From: Leptotrichia hongkongensis
Lineage (GTDB): Bacteria; Fusobacteriota; Fusobacteriia; Fusobacteriales; Leptotrichiaceae
Assembly: GCF_007990635.1 (NCBI RefSeq)
Contig: NZ_AP019846.1
Span: forward strand, 992,001-1,056,000
Direction of reading: 5' to 3'
DNA length: 64,000 nucleotides
Of this stretch, positions 18,405 to 27,406 are shown in pieces. The translations under genes and the position numbers were made by a program. Positions within the stretch are counted from its first letter, which is position 1; every line of letters starts with the position of its first letter. The notes under the pieces are model-generated. The model searched no databases and was not told the origin of the DNA. It was given only the letters and a program-made list of their open reading frames with translations.

Positions 18405-20795
18405 ATGCAAAATAAACCATTTATAGCAACAAGAGAATTAGTTGTATTTCCAGGTGTTGTAACTCCGATTTTTATCGGTAGGCAGTCAAGTCTGAAAAGT
18501 CTTGAAGAAGCAATAGCAAGATTTGACAGCAAACTAATTCTTTCGGCACAAAAAGATGCAAATGTAGAAGAGCCCAAATTTCCAGAAGATATTTATGAAA
18601 CAGGAGTTTTAGTTCACGTTATACAGACGGTAAAAATGCCAAATGGAAATGTAAAGGTACTAGTTGAAGCTAAACATAGAGTTTTAATCAACCAATTTCC
18701 AAAAGATGATAACGGTGTTGTTTATGCTGAATATGAAGAAATTTTTTCAAAGCCTATCGACGAAAGTAAAGCTGAAGCCTTGAAACGTAGAGTAATTGAT
18801 GAATTTTCAAATTATGCACAGAAAACTAATAAAGTATTGCCTGACATTATTTATAATATAAAAGAGATTAGCAATATTGACAAGGTATTTGATTTGATTT
18901 GTACAAATCTGATGGTAGCAGTTGAAACAAAACAAGAATTATTGGAAATATTGGATGTAGAAGCAAGAGCATATAAAATTTTGAGTATTCTTGAGAGAGA
19001 AATTGAGATTTTTATGCTTGAACGTGAGATTGAAAATCGTGTGAAGGAACAAATGGCAGAAGTTCAAAAAAACTATTATTTACGTGAAAAAATTAAGGTA
19101 ATGCGTGAAGAAATGGGAGAAGTAACTGATTCTGACGAGGAACTGGAGGAACTTGACCAAAGAGTTAGAGATGCAAAAATTCCTCAGGAACTAAAAGATA
19201 AACTGGCAAAAGAGCTTTCAAGAATGAAGAAAATGCCAGATTTTTCTGCTGAGTCTTCAGTAATTAGAACGTATCTTGAAACTGTACTTGAATTACCGTG
19301 GGAAGTTTCAACTAATGATGAAATTAATATTGAAAAAGCTGAAAAAATTCTGAATGAAGATCATTATGGATTGGAAGAAGTTAAGGAAAGAATATTAGAA
19401 TTCTTGGCAATTAAAAAATTGAATAACACATTAAAAGGTTCAATTATCTGTCTTGTAGGACCTCCAGGTGTAGGGAAAACATCGCTTGCACATTCGGTAG
19501 CACGTTCAATGAACAGAAAATTCACAAGAATCTCACTTGGTGGAGTAAGAGATGAAGCTGAAATTCGTGGGCACAGAAGAACTTATGTGGGAGCAATGCC
19601 AGGAAGAATTATAAATTCGTTGAAACAAGTTGGTGTAAATAATCCAGTAATGCTGTTTGATGAAATTGATAAAATGGCTTCTGACTTTAGAGGAGATCCC
19701 GCTTCAGCAATGCTGGAAGTTTTAGATCCCGCACAAAACAACTCATTTGAAGATCATTATATTGACCATACTTTTGACTTGTCAAACGTATTCTTCATTT
19801 GTACAGCAAATGATTTGGGCGGAATTCCAGGACCGCTTCGTGACAGAATGGAAATTATTTCAATTGAATCGTACACAGAATTTGAAAAATTAAATATTGC
19901 AAAAAAATATTTAATACCTCAAACACAAGAAGAAAATGGATTAAAGGATTATAAAGTTTCGTTTTCTGATAAAGCAATCATGAAGATTATAAATGAATAC
20001 ACAAGAGAAGCTGGGGTAAGAAATTTACGAAGAGAAATCAGTAAATTATTCAGAAAAATAGCAAAAGAAATACTTGTATCAAAATCTAAGAGTAAAAAAA
20101 TCTCTGTTTCTGAAACAAAAATCAAGAAATATTTAGGAAATGCAAAATTCAGAGCAGATAAAGTCAAGGAAAAAGAAGGAAAAATTGGTGTTGTCAATGG
20201 ACTTGCATGGACAGCAGTCGGAGGGACAACTTTAGAAGTGCAGGCAGTAAAAATGGAAGGAAAAGGTGTATTGCAGCTTACAGGAAAACTAGGAGACGTA
20301 ATGCAGGAATCAGCTAGAGTGGCTTATTCGTATGTAAGACATATAAAAAATGAACTTGGTATCAAGGAAAAATTTAACGAAACAACAGATGTTCATTTAC
20401 ACTTCCCAGAAGGAGCAGTACCGAAAGACGGGCCATCAGCAGGTATCACAATTACAACAGCAATTATTTCAGTATTGACGGATAAAGAAGTTAGACAGGA
20501 TGTCGCAATGACTGGAGAGATTACAATTACTGGAGAGGTTTTAGCAGTTGGCGGAATCAAGGAGAAGGTAATTGGAGCTCATAGGGTTGGAATAAGAGAT
20601 GTTGTACTTCCTTATGACAATAAAGTTGATACAGAGGAACTGCCAAAGGAAATTGCAGACCAGATGAAATTCTATTTTGCGAAAACTTACGATGATGTGA
20701 AAAAGATTGTTTTTACTGATGAAAAGCCAGTTTCAAGAGATAGAAAAACTGTAAAAAAAGTTATTAAAAAACAAGAAAAAGAAATTGAGAAGTAA
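18405..20795 (+). CDS. lon: ATP-dependent protease Lon
   Basis: Lon degrades misfolded and regulatory proteins. About 796 residues: N-terminal LON substrate domain (RELVVFPGVVTPIFIGR), coiled-coil linker, AAA+ module with GPPGVGKTSLAHSVAR near 352 and MLFDEIDKM, and the C-terminal protease with the catalytic serine in PKDGPSAGITI near 675 and the lysine in GGIKEKVIGAHR. The ATG at 18405 follows AAAGGAG; the ATG 5 codons earlier contains that ribosome site. It is the last host gene before the mobile element. Confidence 0.96.
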   Translation: MQNKPFIATRELVVFPGVVTPIFIGRQSSLKSLEEAIARFDSKLILSAQKDANVEEPKFPEDIYETGVLVHVIQTVKMPNGNVKVLVEAKHRVLINQFPKDDNGVVYAEYEEIFSKPIDESKAEALKRRVIDEFSNYAQKTNKVLPDIIYNIKEISNIDKVFDLICTNLMVAVETKQELLEILDVEARAYKILSILEREIEIFMLEREIENRVKEQMAEVQKNYYLREKIKVMREEMGEVTDSDEELEELDQRVRDAKIPQELKDKLAKELSRMKKMPDFSAESSVIRTYLETVLELPWEVSTNDEINIEKAEKILNEDHYGLEEVKERILEFLAIKKLNNTLKGSIICLVGPPGVGKTSLAHSVARSMNRKFTRISLGGVRDEAEIRGHRRTYVGAMPGRIINSLKQVGVNNPVMLFDEIDKMASDFRGDPASAMLEVLDPAQNNSFEDHYIDHTFDLSNVFFICTANDLGGIPGPLRDRMEIISIESYTEFEKLNIAKKYLIPQTQEENGLKDYKVSFSDKAIMKIINEYTREAGVRNLRREISKLFRKIAKEILVSKSKSKKISVSETKIKKYLGNAKFRADKVKEKEGKIGVVNGLAWTAVGGTTLEVQAVKMEGKGVLQLTGKLGDVMQESARVAYSYVRHIKNELGIKEKFNETTDVHLHFPEGAVPKDGPSAGITITTAIISVLTDKEVRQDVAMTGEITITGEVLAVGGIKEKVIGAHRVGIRDVVLPYDNKVDTEELPKEIADQMKFYFAKTYDDVKKIVFTDEKPVSRDRKTVKKVIKKQEKEIEK

Positions 20796-20813
20796 TTTAA
20801 AAAGCAAAAAAAT

Positions 20814-20853
20814 AAAAAAAGACTGCGACTTATAATTTTCAGTCTTTTTTATT
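20814..20853 (+). terminator. lon terminator
   Basis: AAAAAAAGACTG pairs with CAGTCTTTTTT around a 14-base loop. The A and T runs on both sides would let it work in both directions, also ending the minus-strand integrase transcript. Confidence 0.75.
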
Positions 20854-20854
20854 T

Positions 20855-20874
20855 TGGGGACAATTTGGAGACAA
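20855..20874. repeat. direct repeat at the element's left edge, possible integrase arm or att site
   Basis: TGGGGACAA and TGGAGACAA are repeated 11 bases apart between the lon terminator and the integrase stop codon. Tandem repeats in this position are common next to tyrosine integrases. The partner site would lie beyond the window, so the att core cannot be defined here. Confidence 0.4.
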
Positions 20875-20878
20875 AACT

Positions 20879-21935
20879 TTATACATCAATACTGTTTAAA
20901 ATATTAACTAAAAAATTTTGAGATTCAGGTAGTAAATGAGAATACGTATTTAAAGTTGTTTTTATATTTTCATGTCCTAAACGTTTTGAAATAGCAACAA
21001 TATTTACATTTTTATAAAGTAGATAAGAAGTATGAGAATGCCTAATATCGTGTAGTCTTATTTTTTCTACTCCTGCTTTAAGATAATAATTTTTTATATA
21101 TCTAGATAAACCATGTCTTCCAATAGTAATAATTTTCTGATTTTTATCAAAATAATATAAATTCTCTTCTATGTATAACTTTAAATCATTTATTAGAAAG
21201 TCTGGACAATCAATATTTCTTACAGAGTTTGGAGTCTTAGGAGAGGTTATTATTTCTTTCCCATTTATCTTTTGATAGGATTTTGTTATCTTTATAATTT
21301 TTTTTTCAAAATCAATATCACTAAACGTTAAGGCAAATAATTCCCCTATTCTAATTCCAGTAAAAAATAGGATTTCAAAGACTAATTTAGGCATAGGTTT
21401 TTTTATGAAAGTAATAAAATTTTTAAAATCTTCAAGACTCCATATTTTCATTTCTTTTTGTGGTTTTCTATTGCCTATGCTTCCTGCAATATAACAAGGA
21501 TTTTCTTTTAAATGATAAAATTTTTAGCAAAATTAAAAAAGACGATAGATTACGATGTAAAATAGACAAATAAGATTGAGAAAATTTTTTTTCAATCATT
21601 TTATTTTGCCAATTTCTAATCATTAGAGGAGTAATATTTTTTATTTTTATATCACTAAAATATGGGAGAATATTATTTTTAAAGACACTCTCCCTTCTTA
21701 TAAGTGTATTTAATTTACATCTTGTTTTAAGATCTTCGTGATATTTCACATATAAATTTTCGAAAGTTATTTCAGGATCAGAATATAGAGAATTTAAAAA
21801 TTTGACTTCCCATTTTTTTGCATCTGATTGTTTTTTAAAACCTCTCTTTTTTTTCTTTTTAGATTCTCCATAAACATTCTTGTATCTTAATTCCACAAAC
21901 CAAGTACCTCGTTCAGTATCTTTATAAACTCCCAT
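20879..21935 (-). pseudogene. tyrosine integrase of the ICE, frameshifted
   Basis: The gene is in two frames. The N-terminal part (21935-21468) has an arm-binding-like segment (GVYKDTERGTWFVELRYKN) and a core-binding domain. The C-terminal part (about 21525-20879) has the catalytic set: Arg in FTGIRIGELFAL, HDIRHSHTSYLL (His-x-x-Arg), LGHENIKTTLNTYSHL (His and Tyr). The break falls near 21515-21545; the lower frame resumes at FYHLKENPCYIAGSIG, typical of the join between the two domains. All catalytic residues remain. GAGGTG precedes the ATG at 21935. It would drive integration next to lon. Confidence 0.85.
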
Positions 21936-21964
21936 TTTTAACACCTCATTATGATGTTGTGATT

Positions 21965-21984
21965 TTTTCTCACGCGTGAGAAAA
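21965..21984. promoter_or_regulatory. ICE palindrome, site 1
   Basis: A perfect palindrome TTTTCTCACGCGTGAGAAAA, followed by TCAAATTTTA, in the space between the integrase and the ImmA remnant. It is the first of at least four clear copies in the element (others at 28801, 29610, 56292; a degenerate one at 30488). Confidence 0.7.
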
Positions 21985-21994
21985 TCAAATTTTA

Positions 21995-22328
21995 TTATTT
22001 TAATTTATAATTTTTAAAATATTTTACAAATAATTTAGCTTCTTTTTCCATTAAGTGATTATATTTATCAGCCTCTCCGATTTAATAAATATTGTCTATG
22101 CAATATAAAATGTCCAAACTCATGTATTAAAATATCAATTTCTTCTTGAGAAGAAAGTCCTTTTTTCAAAAAAATAAAATTCGTGTTGTTTTTATCAATG
22201 AAAAAAGCCTTTTAAAATAAAATTATTATATAGTATATGAATTTTATAGTATTCACATAAAAATAAATATCTTTTGTATTATGAAGAAGCATTAAAATTT
22301 TTATTTGTTCTTTTATGTAGTTTTCCAT
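21995..22328 (-). pseudogene. ImmA/IrrE-type metallopeptidase remnant
   Basis: Joining three frames on the minus strand gives MENYIKEQIKILMLLHNT, then KGFF and DKNNTNF, then KKGLSSQEEIDILIHEFGH and FILHRQYLLN, then HLMEKEANLFVKYFKNYKLK. The HEFGH zinc motif and the later MEKEAN helix are the hallmarks of ImmA/IrrE (peptidase M78), which cleaves phage- and ICE-type repressors. Several stops and shifts make it non-functional. It lies between the integrase and the repressor, the usual place in this module. No other gene is seen in 21945-22421. Confidence 0.65.
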
Positions 22329-22421
22329 AAATAGAATAATACAATAGTTTATTTTTATTTCATATAGTTTTTACTTATATAAATATTTATATTAAAGTTT
22401 AAAAAGATTTGATTTTATTTA

Positions 22422-23471
22422 TCAAAAATCTTCAAATTTAGGTTTATTATTGATTTGACTATTATCATTTGAATTATGGGAATTAATACTTGAATCAGGA
22501 GTTTCCAAAGATTCTTTTATATCATCTTCCAATAATTTAAATATTTCAGATTCTTTTTCAATATTTTTCTTTGGAAATTTTTTCAAAGAATTCAATAAGT
22601 TCTTCAATTAATTTCCGATTGTTTTCACTTTTATTTTTATCAATAAAAATAAAGTTTCAAAATTACTACTAAGTCCTTTTTCTGTTAAGTTTGCGGAGCC
22701 AATAAAGGCATATTGATTATTTATTAAGTAAAATTTTGAATGTAAATTAAAATAATTTGGTGAATTTTCGTTTTCATCTTCAGGATTTGTTTTGTACTTA
22801 AAAGGATAAATCATCAAATTATCTTCAAAATGCTGTTCTCTTTTCTCGTGGCCGTTTCCATATGTAATTTTGCTATAATAAGTTATTCCTTCTAAGAAAT
22901 CTCTATTCCTTTTTTTTCTAATTTTACTATCTTCACCAGAAACTTCATCGGAAGAAATCACAAAAATTTTTTCGACATTGCTGTGTAATTCTAAATTTTT
23001 TATGATACTTTCTATATTAACATAAGGCGAAGAGGCTTTAAAAGAATGAATTTCTATATTTTTTAGTTTTTCAAGAATAAATCTTTTAGTTCCTTTTCCT
23101 ATATGAATATCTGCATTAATATTGTTTAAATCTATCGCATATTTTTTTTGAATATAGTATTTTTGTGATGAATTGAATACTGTTTTTTTATTGGGAATTT
23201 TTTTAAGAGATACTTCCTTTTCTTGAATATTAAGTTCAAAAGCTGCATTATAAGGCTTTCCTTCTTTATTTTTTATTTTAAAGTTTACAGATTCTCCATT
23301 AATCAACTTTTGAGCATATTCTTTCCCAATAGATAAAGATTGTCCAAAATAATTATGTTCTTTTTTCAAATTAAAATTACATCCTTGTTGGTATGCACTG
23401 CAATAATAGCTATATCCTATGTAAACATCTGCACCACATTTAGGACATTTTCCTACATTTTCTTTTGCCAT
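22422..23471 (-). pseudogene. PLD-family nuclease with a topoisomerase-type zinc ribbon, frameshifted
   Basis: The N-terminal 75 residues hold a four-cysteine ribbon (CPKCGADVYIGYSYYCSAY, QQGCNF) and a following domain (YFGQSLSIGKEYAQKLINGE, KIKNKEGKPYNAAFEL) that closely resemble the C-terminus of the element's topoisomerase III. Then comes a phospholipase-D-like domain with HSKFYLINNQYAFIGSANLT and NFE, the HxK...N...E signature. After NFETLFLL the frame shifts twice (near 22670 and 22570) before an acidic tail ending NNKPKFEDF. ATG at 23471 follows AAGGAGG. It was probably a nuclease, for defence or DNA processing. Confidence 0.65.
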
Positions 23472-23598
23472 AAAATTATGCCTCCTTAGTAAACTTTCTT
23501 TATCCAATTAGTTTCTTTAACTTATCGGACATATATTTATTATTTAATTTATATATTATACCATTTAAATAAAAAATAAATATATTCCTATTAAAGAA

Positions 23599-23972
23599 TT
23601 ATTCATCATCTTTCTCATATTTTTGTTTATAATAAAATTCTTGTATTGATTCAATCATTTTCTTCTTATCCTCATCACTAATATCTTTGGCTTTGAAGAA
23701 AGCCATATTGTGTTTAGTTAGTTTCTCTTGAGAAATGACAATATCTTCATTTTCATTATCATTATCATCTAAACCTAAAAGATATTCAGGAGTAGTATTA
23801 AAAATTTTAGCTAATTTTACGATAGTTTCATATTTTATATTTTTAATAATATTATTTTCATACTTATGTATGGTTTGTCTTTTAATATTTAATTTTTTAG
23901 CCAGTTCTTCTTGTGTTATATTAAATTTAAGTCTTAAACTTAATATTCTTTCTCCAATATTTTTTTATTCAT
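23599..23972 (-). pseudogene. XRE-family repressor, frameshift after codon 4
   Basis: ATG at 23972 (ribosome site AAAGGAG) reads MNKK then goes out of frame in a run of A; one extra A restores IGERILSLRLKFNITQEELA, KKLNIKRQTIHKYENNII, KYETIVKLAKIFNTTPEYLL, GLDDNDNENED and a C-terminal tail ending KYEKDDE. This is a classic helix-turn-helix repressor of phages and ICEs, read divergently from the Cro-like gene across the operator at 24043-24081. Confidence 0.75.
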
Positions 23973-24042
23973 AACGAAGCTCCTTTAAATTAATAAATTA
24001 TACCATATATTAACAAAAAGTACAATAAGATGAAAAAAGCAC

Positions 24043-24081
24043 TTGACAAGTTACAAAAATGTGGTATAATATGTGTAACTT
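24043..24081 (+). promoter_or_regulatory. divergent control region: promoter overlapped by an operator
   Basis: A consensus promoter TTGACA-16-TATAAT is embedded in an inverted repeat whose arms AAGTTACA (24048-24055) and TGTAACTT (24074-24081) flank the -10 box. The layout suits repression by the adjacent XRE regulator. Confidence 0.75.
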
Positions 24082-24103
24082 AAAAAGTTCTATGGAGGAA
24101 AAT

Positions 24104-24317
24104 TATGAAGAATAAAAGTGAATTAGAAATAATAATGTATAAAAATAATGATACTATTAAAAAACTATCAAAAGAATTAAAAATCCACTCGAAAACATTA
24201 TCAGAAAAGATAAAAAAGTAGTAAATTTAAGGCAAATGAGATAAAAAAATTGCAGATTATTATAATCTTTCAAATGATGAAATTGTATGTTTTTTTGATT
24301 TGAAAAGCACTTTATAA
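24104..24317 (+). pseudogene. Cro-like regulator, frameshifted
   Basis: Reads MKNKSELEIIMYKNNDTIKK, LSKELKIHSKTLSEKIKK and stops at 24220; the rest (KFKANEIKK, IADYYNLSNDEIVCFFDLKS) lies in other frames through 24317, with shifts near 24217 and in the A-run at 24243. The pattern matches short Cro/DUF739-like helix-turn-helix proteins of prophages. Ribosome site ATGGAGGAAAATT. It follows the consensus promoter and would have opposed the XRE repressor. Confidence 0.6.
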
Positions 24318-24372
24318 GTTCAAAATTATTGTTTATAGTATTTTAATTAATACAATAAAGAAAGGTGGATAG

Positions 24373-25179
24373 ATGTCTACATTTAGAATAAATAAAAATA
24401 AAAATTTTACAGTTATTTCAAACATTCATCTAAAAGAAAGGAAAATGTCTTTAAAAGCAAAAGGATTATTGACACTAATGTTAAGTTTACCAGAAGATTG
24501 GGATTATTCAATTAAAGGATTAATTTCTATTTGTGTTGAAAACAGGTTGGCTATTAGGAATACTTTGGATGAATTAAAAGAATTTGGATATTTGAGAATA
24601 GAAAAACTTTATCCAGATTCAGACAGAAAAAAAATAGAATATGAATACAATATATACGAAGTTCCTATTAGTGTTGAAAAAAGGCAAAAAAAGCAAGATA
24701 GCAAAAATCAAGGTGTTGAAAATCAACATCTTGAAAATGAAGATGTTGAAAACCAAAGTGTTGAAAATCAACCACAATTAAATACTAATACATTAAGTAC
24801 TAAAAAATTAAATACTAAGTTATTAAATACTTATTATCTCTTTATGGAAAAGTGGAATGAATTAGCAAAAGAATGTGAATTAAGTTTAATTAAATCTTTT
24901 ACGGAGAACAGAAAGAAAAAATTGTCTGAATTACTTGGGAAATATACTCAAGAGGAAATTTTAGAAACGATGTTTAAAATAAAGAATATAAATTTTTTGC
25001 TTGGAAGAACTGACAAATCAAATTGGAAAATATCGTTTGATGATTTTCTGAATGAAGAGAAATTTATAAAAATATTAGAAGGAGCTTATTATGATGAAGT
25101 TAAGCCAACTGGCAGAAAACAGGATAAAAGAATTGCAAGACAAAAATCAGCAGGAGCAAAAAAAGAGTACGGATTCTGA
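24373..25179 (+). CDS. replication initiator-like helix-turn-helix protein
   Basis: A 268-residue protein. Residues 1-95 (FRINKNKNFTVISNIHLKER, LSLPEDWDYSIKGLISICVE, LDELKEFGYLRIEKLY) form a winged-helix domain common in plasmid, phage and ICE replication proteins of Firmicutes and Fusobacteria. A linker with short repeats VENQHLENEDVENQSVENQP follows, and then a DnaD-like C-terminal part. The gene overlaps the DnaC-like gene, so the pair probably recruits the host helicase for ICE replication. The precise family is not certain. Confidence 0.7.
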   Translation: MSTFRINKNKNFTVISNIHLKERKMSLKAKGLLTLMLSLPEDWDYSIKGLISICVENRLAIRNTLDELKEFGYLRIEKLYPDSDRKKIEYEYNIYEVPISVEKRQKKQDSKNQGVENQHLENEDVENQSVENQPQLNTNTLSTKKLNTKLLNTYYLFMEKWNELAKECELSLIKSFTENRKKKLSELLGKYTQEEILETMFKIKNINFLLGRTDKSNWKISFDDFLNEEKFIKILEGAYYDEVKPTGRKQDKRIARQKSAGAKKEYGF

Positions 25180-25870
25180 TAATAAGTTAAAAGAGGCAAG
25201 AGAAGCTACTCGACAACTTAGACAACAAGAATTACAGAAAAAAATTGAATATTTTCTTAATATTTCAAGTTTGCCAGTAAGATGGGAAGAGTATACTTTT
25301 GAAAATTCTGAAATATTATTTAGAGAAGAAAATCTAATTAAAAAGAAACTTGAGTATTATTGTGAACATTTTAAAGAAGCTAAAGATAAGGGACTAGGTT
25401 TGTATTTATGCGGAGAGATAGGAACTGGAAAAAGTTTTTATAGTTTATGTGTTTTCAATGAGTTGCTAAAAAATAACTATAAAGTATACAGAACGACTTT
25501 AAATGGAATTTATCAAAAGATTCAATCAACGTTTAGTAATTTTAACAATTTAACCGAAGAACAAGTTTTTAAGGACCTGCTTGAAGCAGATTTAATAATA
25601 TTAGATGATTTAGGAAAAGAAAATATATCTGAAACTTGGGGAAAATCAAAGTTATATTCAATATTTAATTTTTTCTATGAAAAAGAAAAATGTATTATTA
25701 TATCAACAAATTTAAATAAGGAAGAAATTGCTGATTTTATGGACACACAGGGAAATGATGCATTGCTGGACAGATTTCGTGAGAGACTAGATACTTTGGA
25801 ATTTGTGTGGGATAGCAGAAGAAAGGAAATAGGAAAGAAATTATTTAGAGAATTTTGGAATGAGAGATGA
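25091..25870 (+). CDS. DnaC/IstB-like replication ATPase (helicase loader)
   Basis: A 259-residue AAA+ ATPase with Walker A GEIGTGKS near residue 110, Walker B LIILDDLG near 175, and the ISTNL sensor and DRFRERL motifs typical of DnaC/DnaI loaders. It overlaps the previous gene by 89 bases in another frame and has its own AAGGAG site; the ATGA overlap with the next gene implies coupling. It likely loads the replicative helicase onto the element's origin. Confidence 0.88.
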   Translation: MMKLSQLAENRIKELQDKNQQEQKKSTDSDNKLKEAREATRQLRQQELQKKIEYFLNISSLPVRWEEYTFENSEILFREENLIKKKLEYYCEHFKEAKDKGLGLYLCGEIGTGKSFYSLCVFNELLKNNYKVYRTTLNGIYQKIQSTFSNFNNLTEEQVFKDLLEADLIILDDLGKENISETWGKSKLYSIFNFFYEKEKCIIISTNLNKEEIADFMDTQGNDALLDRFRERLDTLEFVWDSRRKEIGKKLFREFWNER

Positions 25871-26292
25871 TAAAAATGCATAAAACAACATATTCAGATG
25901 TAGTTTTTTCTCCTGAAGATTTAATTGTAGTTGCGAGAATATCATTACAGACAGCGTATAAAATTATAAAAGAGTTAAATCAGGAACTTGAAGAAATTAA
26001 TAAAAAAGAGAAAAAGAGTTATATTATTTTTCGTGCAAAAATTTGGAGAAAATTTTTTAGAGAAAGATATTATGATGAAAAATTTTTAACAATTAATGAT
26101 TTGGAGAAAAAATTTAAAATAAAAGAATGGGAAGCCAAAGAAATTCATTCAGTAATAAAAAAAGAACTATTAGAAAGAGGATTTAGATTTATAAAGGGAA
26201 GAATACCAGAAAAAGCAGTATTAGAAAAAATTTACGATTATTCAGAAGAGAGGGTAAAAAATGAAAATACATCTAAAACGCTTAAATTTTGA
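25867..26292 (+). CDS. helix-turn-helix-like protein, function unknown
   Basis: A 141-residue basic protein with two possible helix-turn-helix segments: SPEDLIVVARISLQTAYKII and TINDLEKKFKIKEWEAKEIH. It overlaps the loader gene by four bases. Excisionase or replication accessory protein are possible roles; no family is recognised with confidence. Confidence 0.6.
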   Translation: MIKMHKTTYSDVVFSPEDLIVVARISLQTAYKIIKELNQELEEINKKEKKSYIIFRAKIWRKFFRERYYDEKFLTINDLEKKFKIKEWEAKEIHSVIKKELLERGFRFIKGRIPEKAVLEKIYDYSEERVKNENTSKTLKF

Positions 26293-26365
26293 TTTTAAGA
26301 GAATTTTATGTAATAGGCAACCATTTATGCCAAAAATTGATTTGAGAGTAAAATTACCCCCTTAA
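26261..26365 (+). CDS. possible 34-residue basic peptide
   Basis: ATG at 26261 follows GAGGG by 5 bases and reads MKIHLKRLNFDFKRILCNRQ, ending VKLPP. It overlaps the end of the preceding gene by 32 bases. The ribosome site argues for translation; there is no known family. Confidence 0.3.
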   Translation: MKIHLKRLNFDFKRILCNRQPFMPKIDLRVKLPP

Positions 26366-26417
26366 AATTACTCTGAAAACAATTTAAAGAATAAAGTTAG
26401 AAAGGAAAAGAATAGCA

Positions 26418-26651
26418 ATGAGTGAAAGTTTAAGAGATGCTATAGAAAAAGCAATTTGTGAGGAGGAAAATATGGGAACAGCATACAGTGAAGTTATTTC
26501 ATTAAATGAAAGAATAAAAGAAAGAATAGAGGAACTTAGAAATATAGGAGGATATGAGGATGAGATAGAGGAAGCGGAAATTGCATTGGAAGATGAAGAA
26601 ATTACGTGTGATGAACTTAGAATAGTACTTGAGAACTTGGAAGAACTATAA
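26418..26651 (+). CDS. small acidic protein
   Basis: A 77-residue, strongly acidic, helical protein (EEAEIALEDEEITCDELRIV) without recognised family. AAAGGAAAAG precedes the first ATG; a second in-frame ATG at 26472 has a stronger GAGGAGG, so a 59-residue form is possible. Confidence 0.5.
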   Translation: MSESLRDAIEKAICEEENMGTAYSEVISLNERIKERIEELRNIGGYEDEIEEAEIALEDEEITCDELRIVLENLEEL

Positions 26652-26671
26652 AATAAAAGGAAGTGGTAGGA

Positions 26672-26908
26672 ATGAAAATGAGAAAATTAATTTATTGGAT
26701 ACTTGCCTTAATGTCGATTACCTTGAAGCAATTGGATGCGTATAATTATGAAGTTGCAATAAAGATTATATGTGGATTTATAGATTTGATTGTAGTTTTA
26801 AGAATATTAAGTTATCTAATGTCAATAGATTGTTTTGAAAAAGAGTATTTAATAATAAAAAAAGTTGTTATCATAGAGACAACAACAAATTATAGAAAAT
26901 TATTTTAA
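26672..26908 (+). CDS. small membrane protein
   Basis: A 78-residue protein with two hydrophobic segments (LIYWILALMSITL and IICGFIDLIVVLRILSYLM) and a basic N-terminus. ATG at 26672 is preferred to a GTG three codons upstream. No family is recognised. Confidence 0.5.
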   Translation: MKMRKLIYWILALMSITLKQLDAYNYEVAIKIICGFIDLIVVLRILSYLMSIDCFEKEYLIIKKVVIIETTTNYRKLF

Positions 26909-26984
26909 ATGTAGTATACCAGTAATCTTGAATAAAATCAAGGAAAAAATGAAAAAAATTATAGAAAATTATTTGGAGGATAAA

Positions 26985-27389
26985 ATGATAAAAGAAAAAA
27001 AAGCAAAAACAACAGGGAAAACAAAAAAATGGTATGAAAATTTAAGAAAGATAACAAAAGAGCATATTGAAGTTGCAAATTCAATTGAAGAATTTAAAGA
27101 AAACTTTCTTAAAAATGGATATAATATTAAATTTTCAGAGAAAAATATTACTGTGACTGATAAAGAAAATAGAAGTGTCAGATTAAAAACTTTAGATAAA
27201 ACTTATACAAATGAATATATTTTTGATTTTTTTGAAAGAAAAAAGAAAACAATAATAAAAAATGAACAAGTGAGTAAAAGAATTGGTAATAAAAAATACC
27301 ATAAGAATAATTTAATGAGTTTAATTAGTTTACGGAGAGTAAAAAGAGAATTTGGCTCAGCAAGATTTGCAACAAGAAGATTTAAATAA
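26985..27389 (+). CDS. small basic ICE protein resembling a relaxase accessory segment
   Basis: A 134-residue basic protein. The start at 26985 follows TTGGAGGA; the frame extends upstream without a ribosome site. The stretch NSIEEFKENFLKNGYNIKFS and ITVTDKENRSVRLKTLDKTY resembles a segment found in Firmicutes relaxases (a one-domain unit ending in a RLxSLGxxYT-type motif). The C-terminus is very basic. This could be a relaxase-derived accessory protein; the evidence is a loose similarity. Confidence 0.45.
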   Translation: MIKEKKAKTTGKTKKWYENLRKITKEHIEVANSIEEFKENFLKNGYNIKFSEKNITVTDKENRSVRLKTLDKTYTNEYIFDFFERKKKTIIKNEQVSKRIGNKKYHKNNLMSLISLRRVKREFGSARFATRRFK

Positions 27390-27406
27390 TTTAGGGGGGA
27401 ATGGTA

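Noticed and set aside
23735-23974. Plus-strand 79-codon hydrophobic frame
   Set aside because: It is the antisense shadow of the XRE repressor, which has a recognisable helix-turn-helix on the minus strand.
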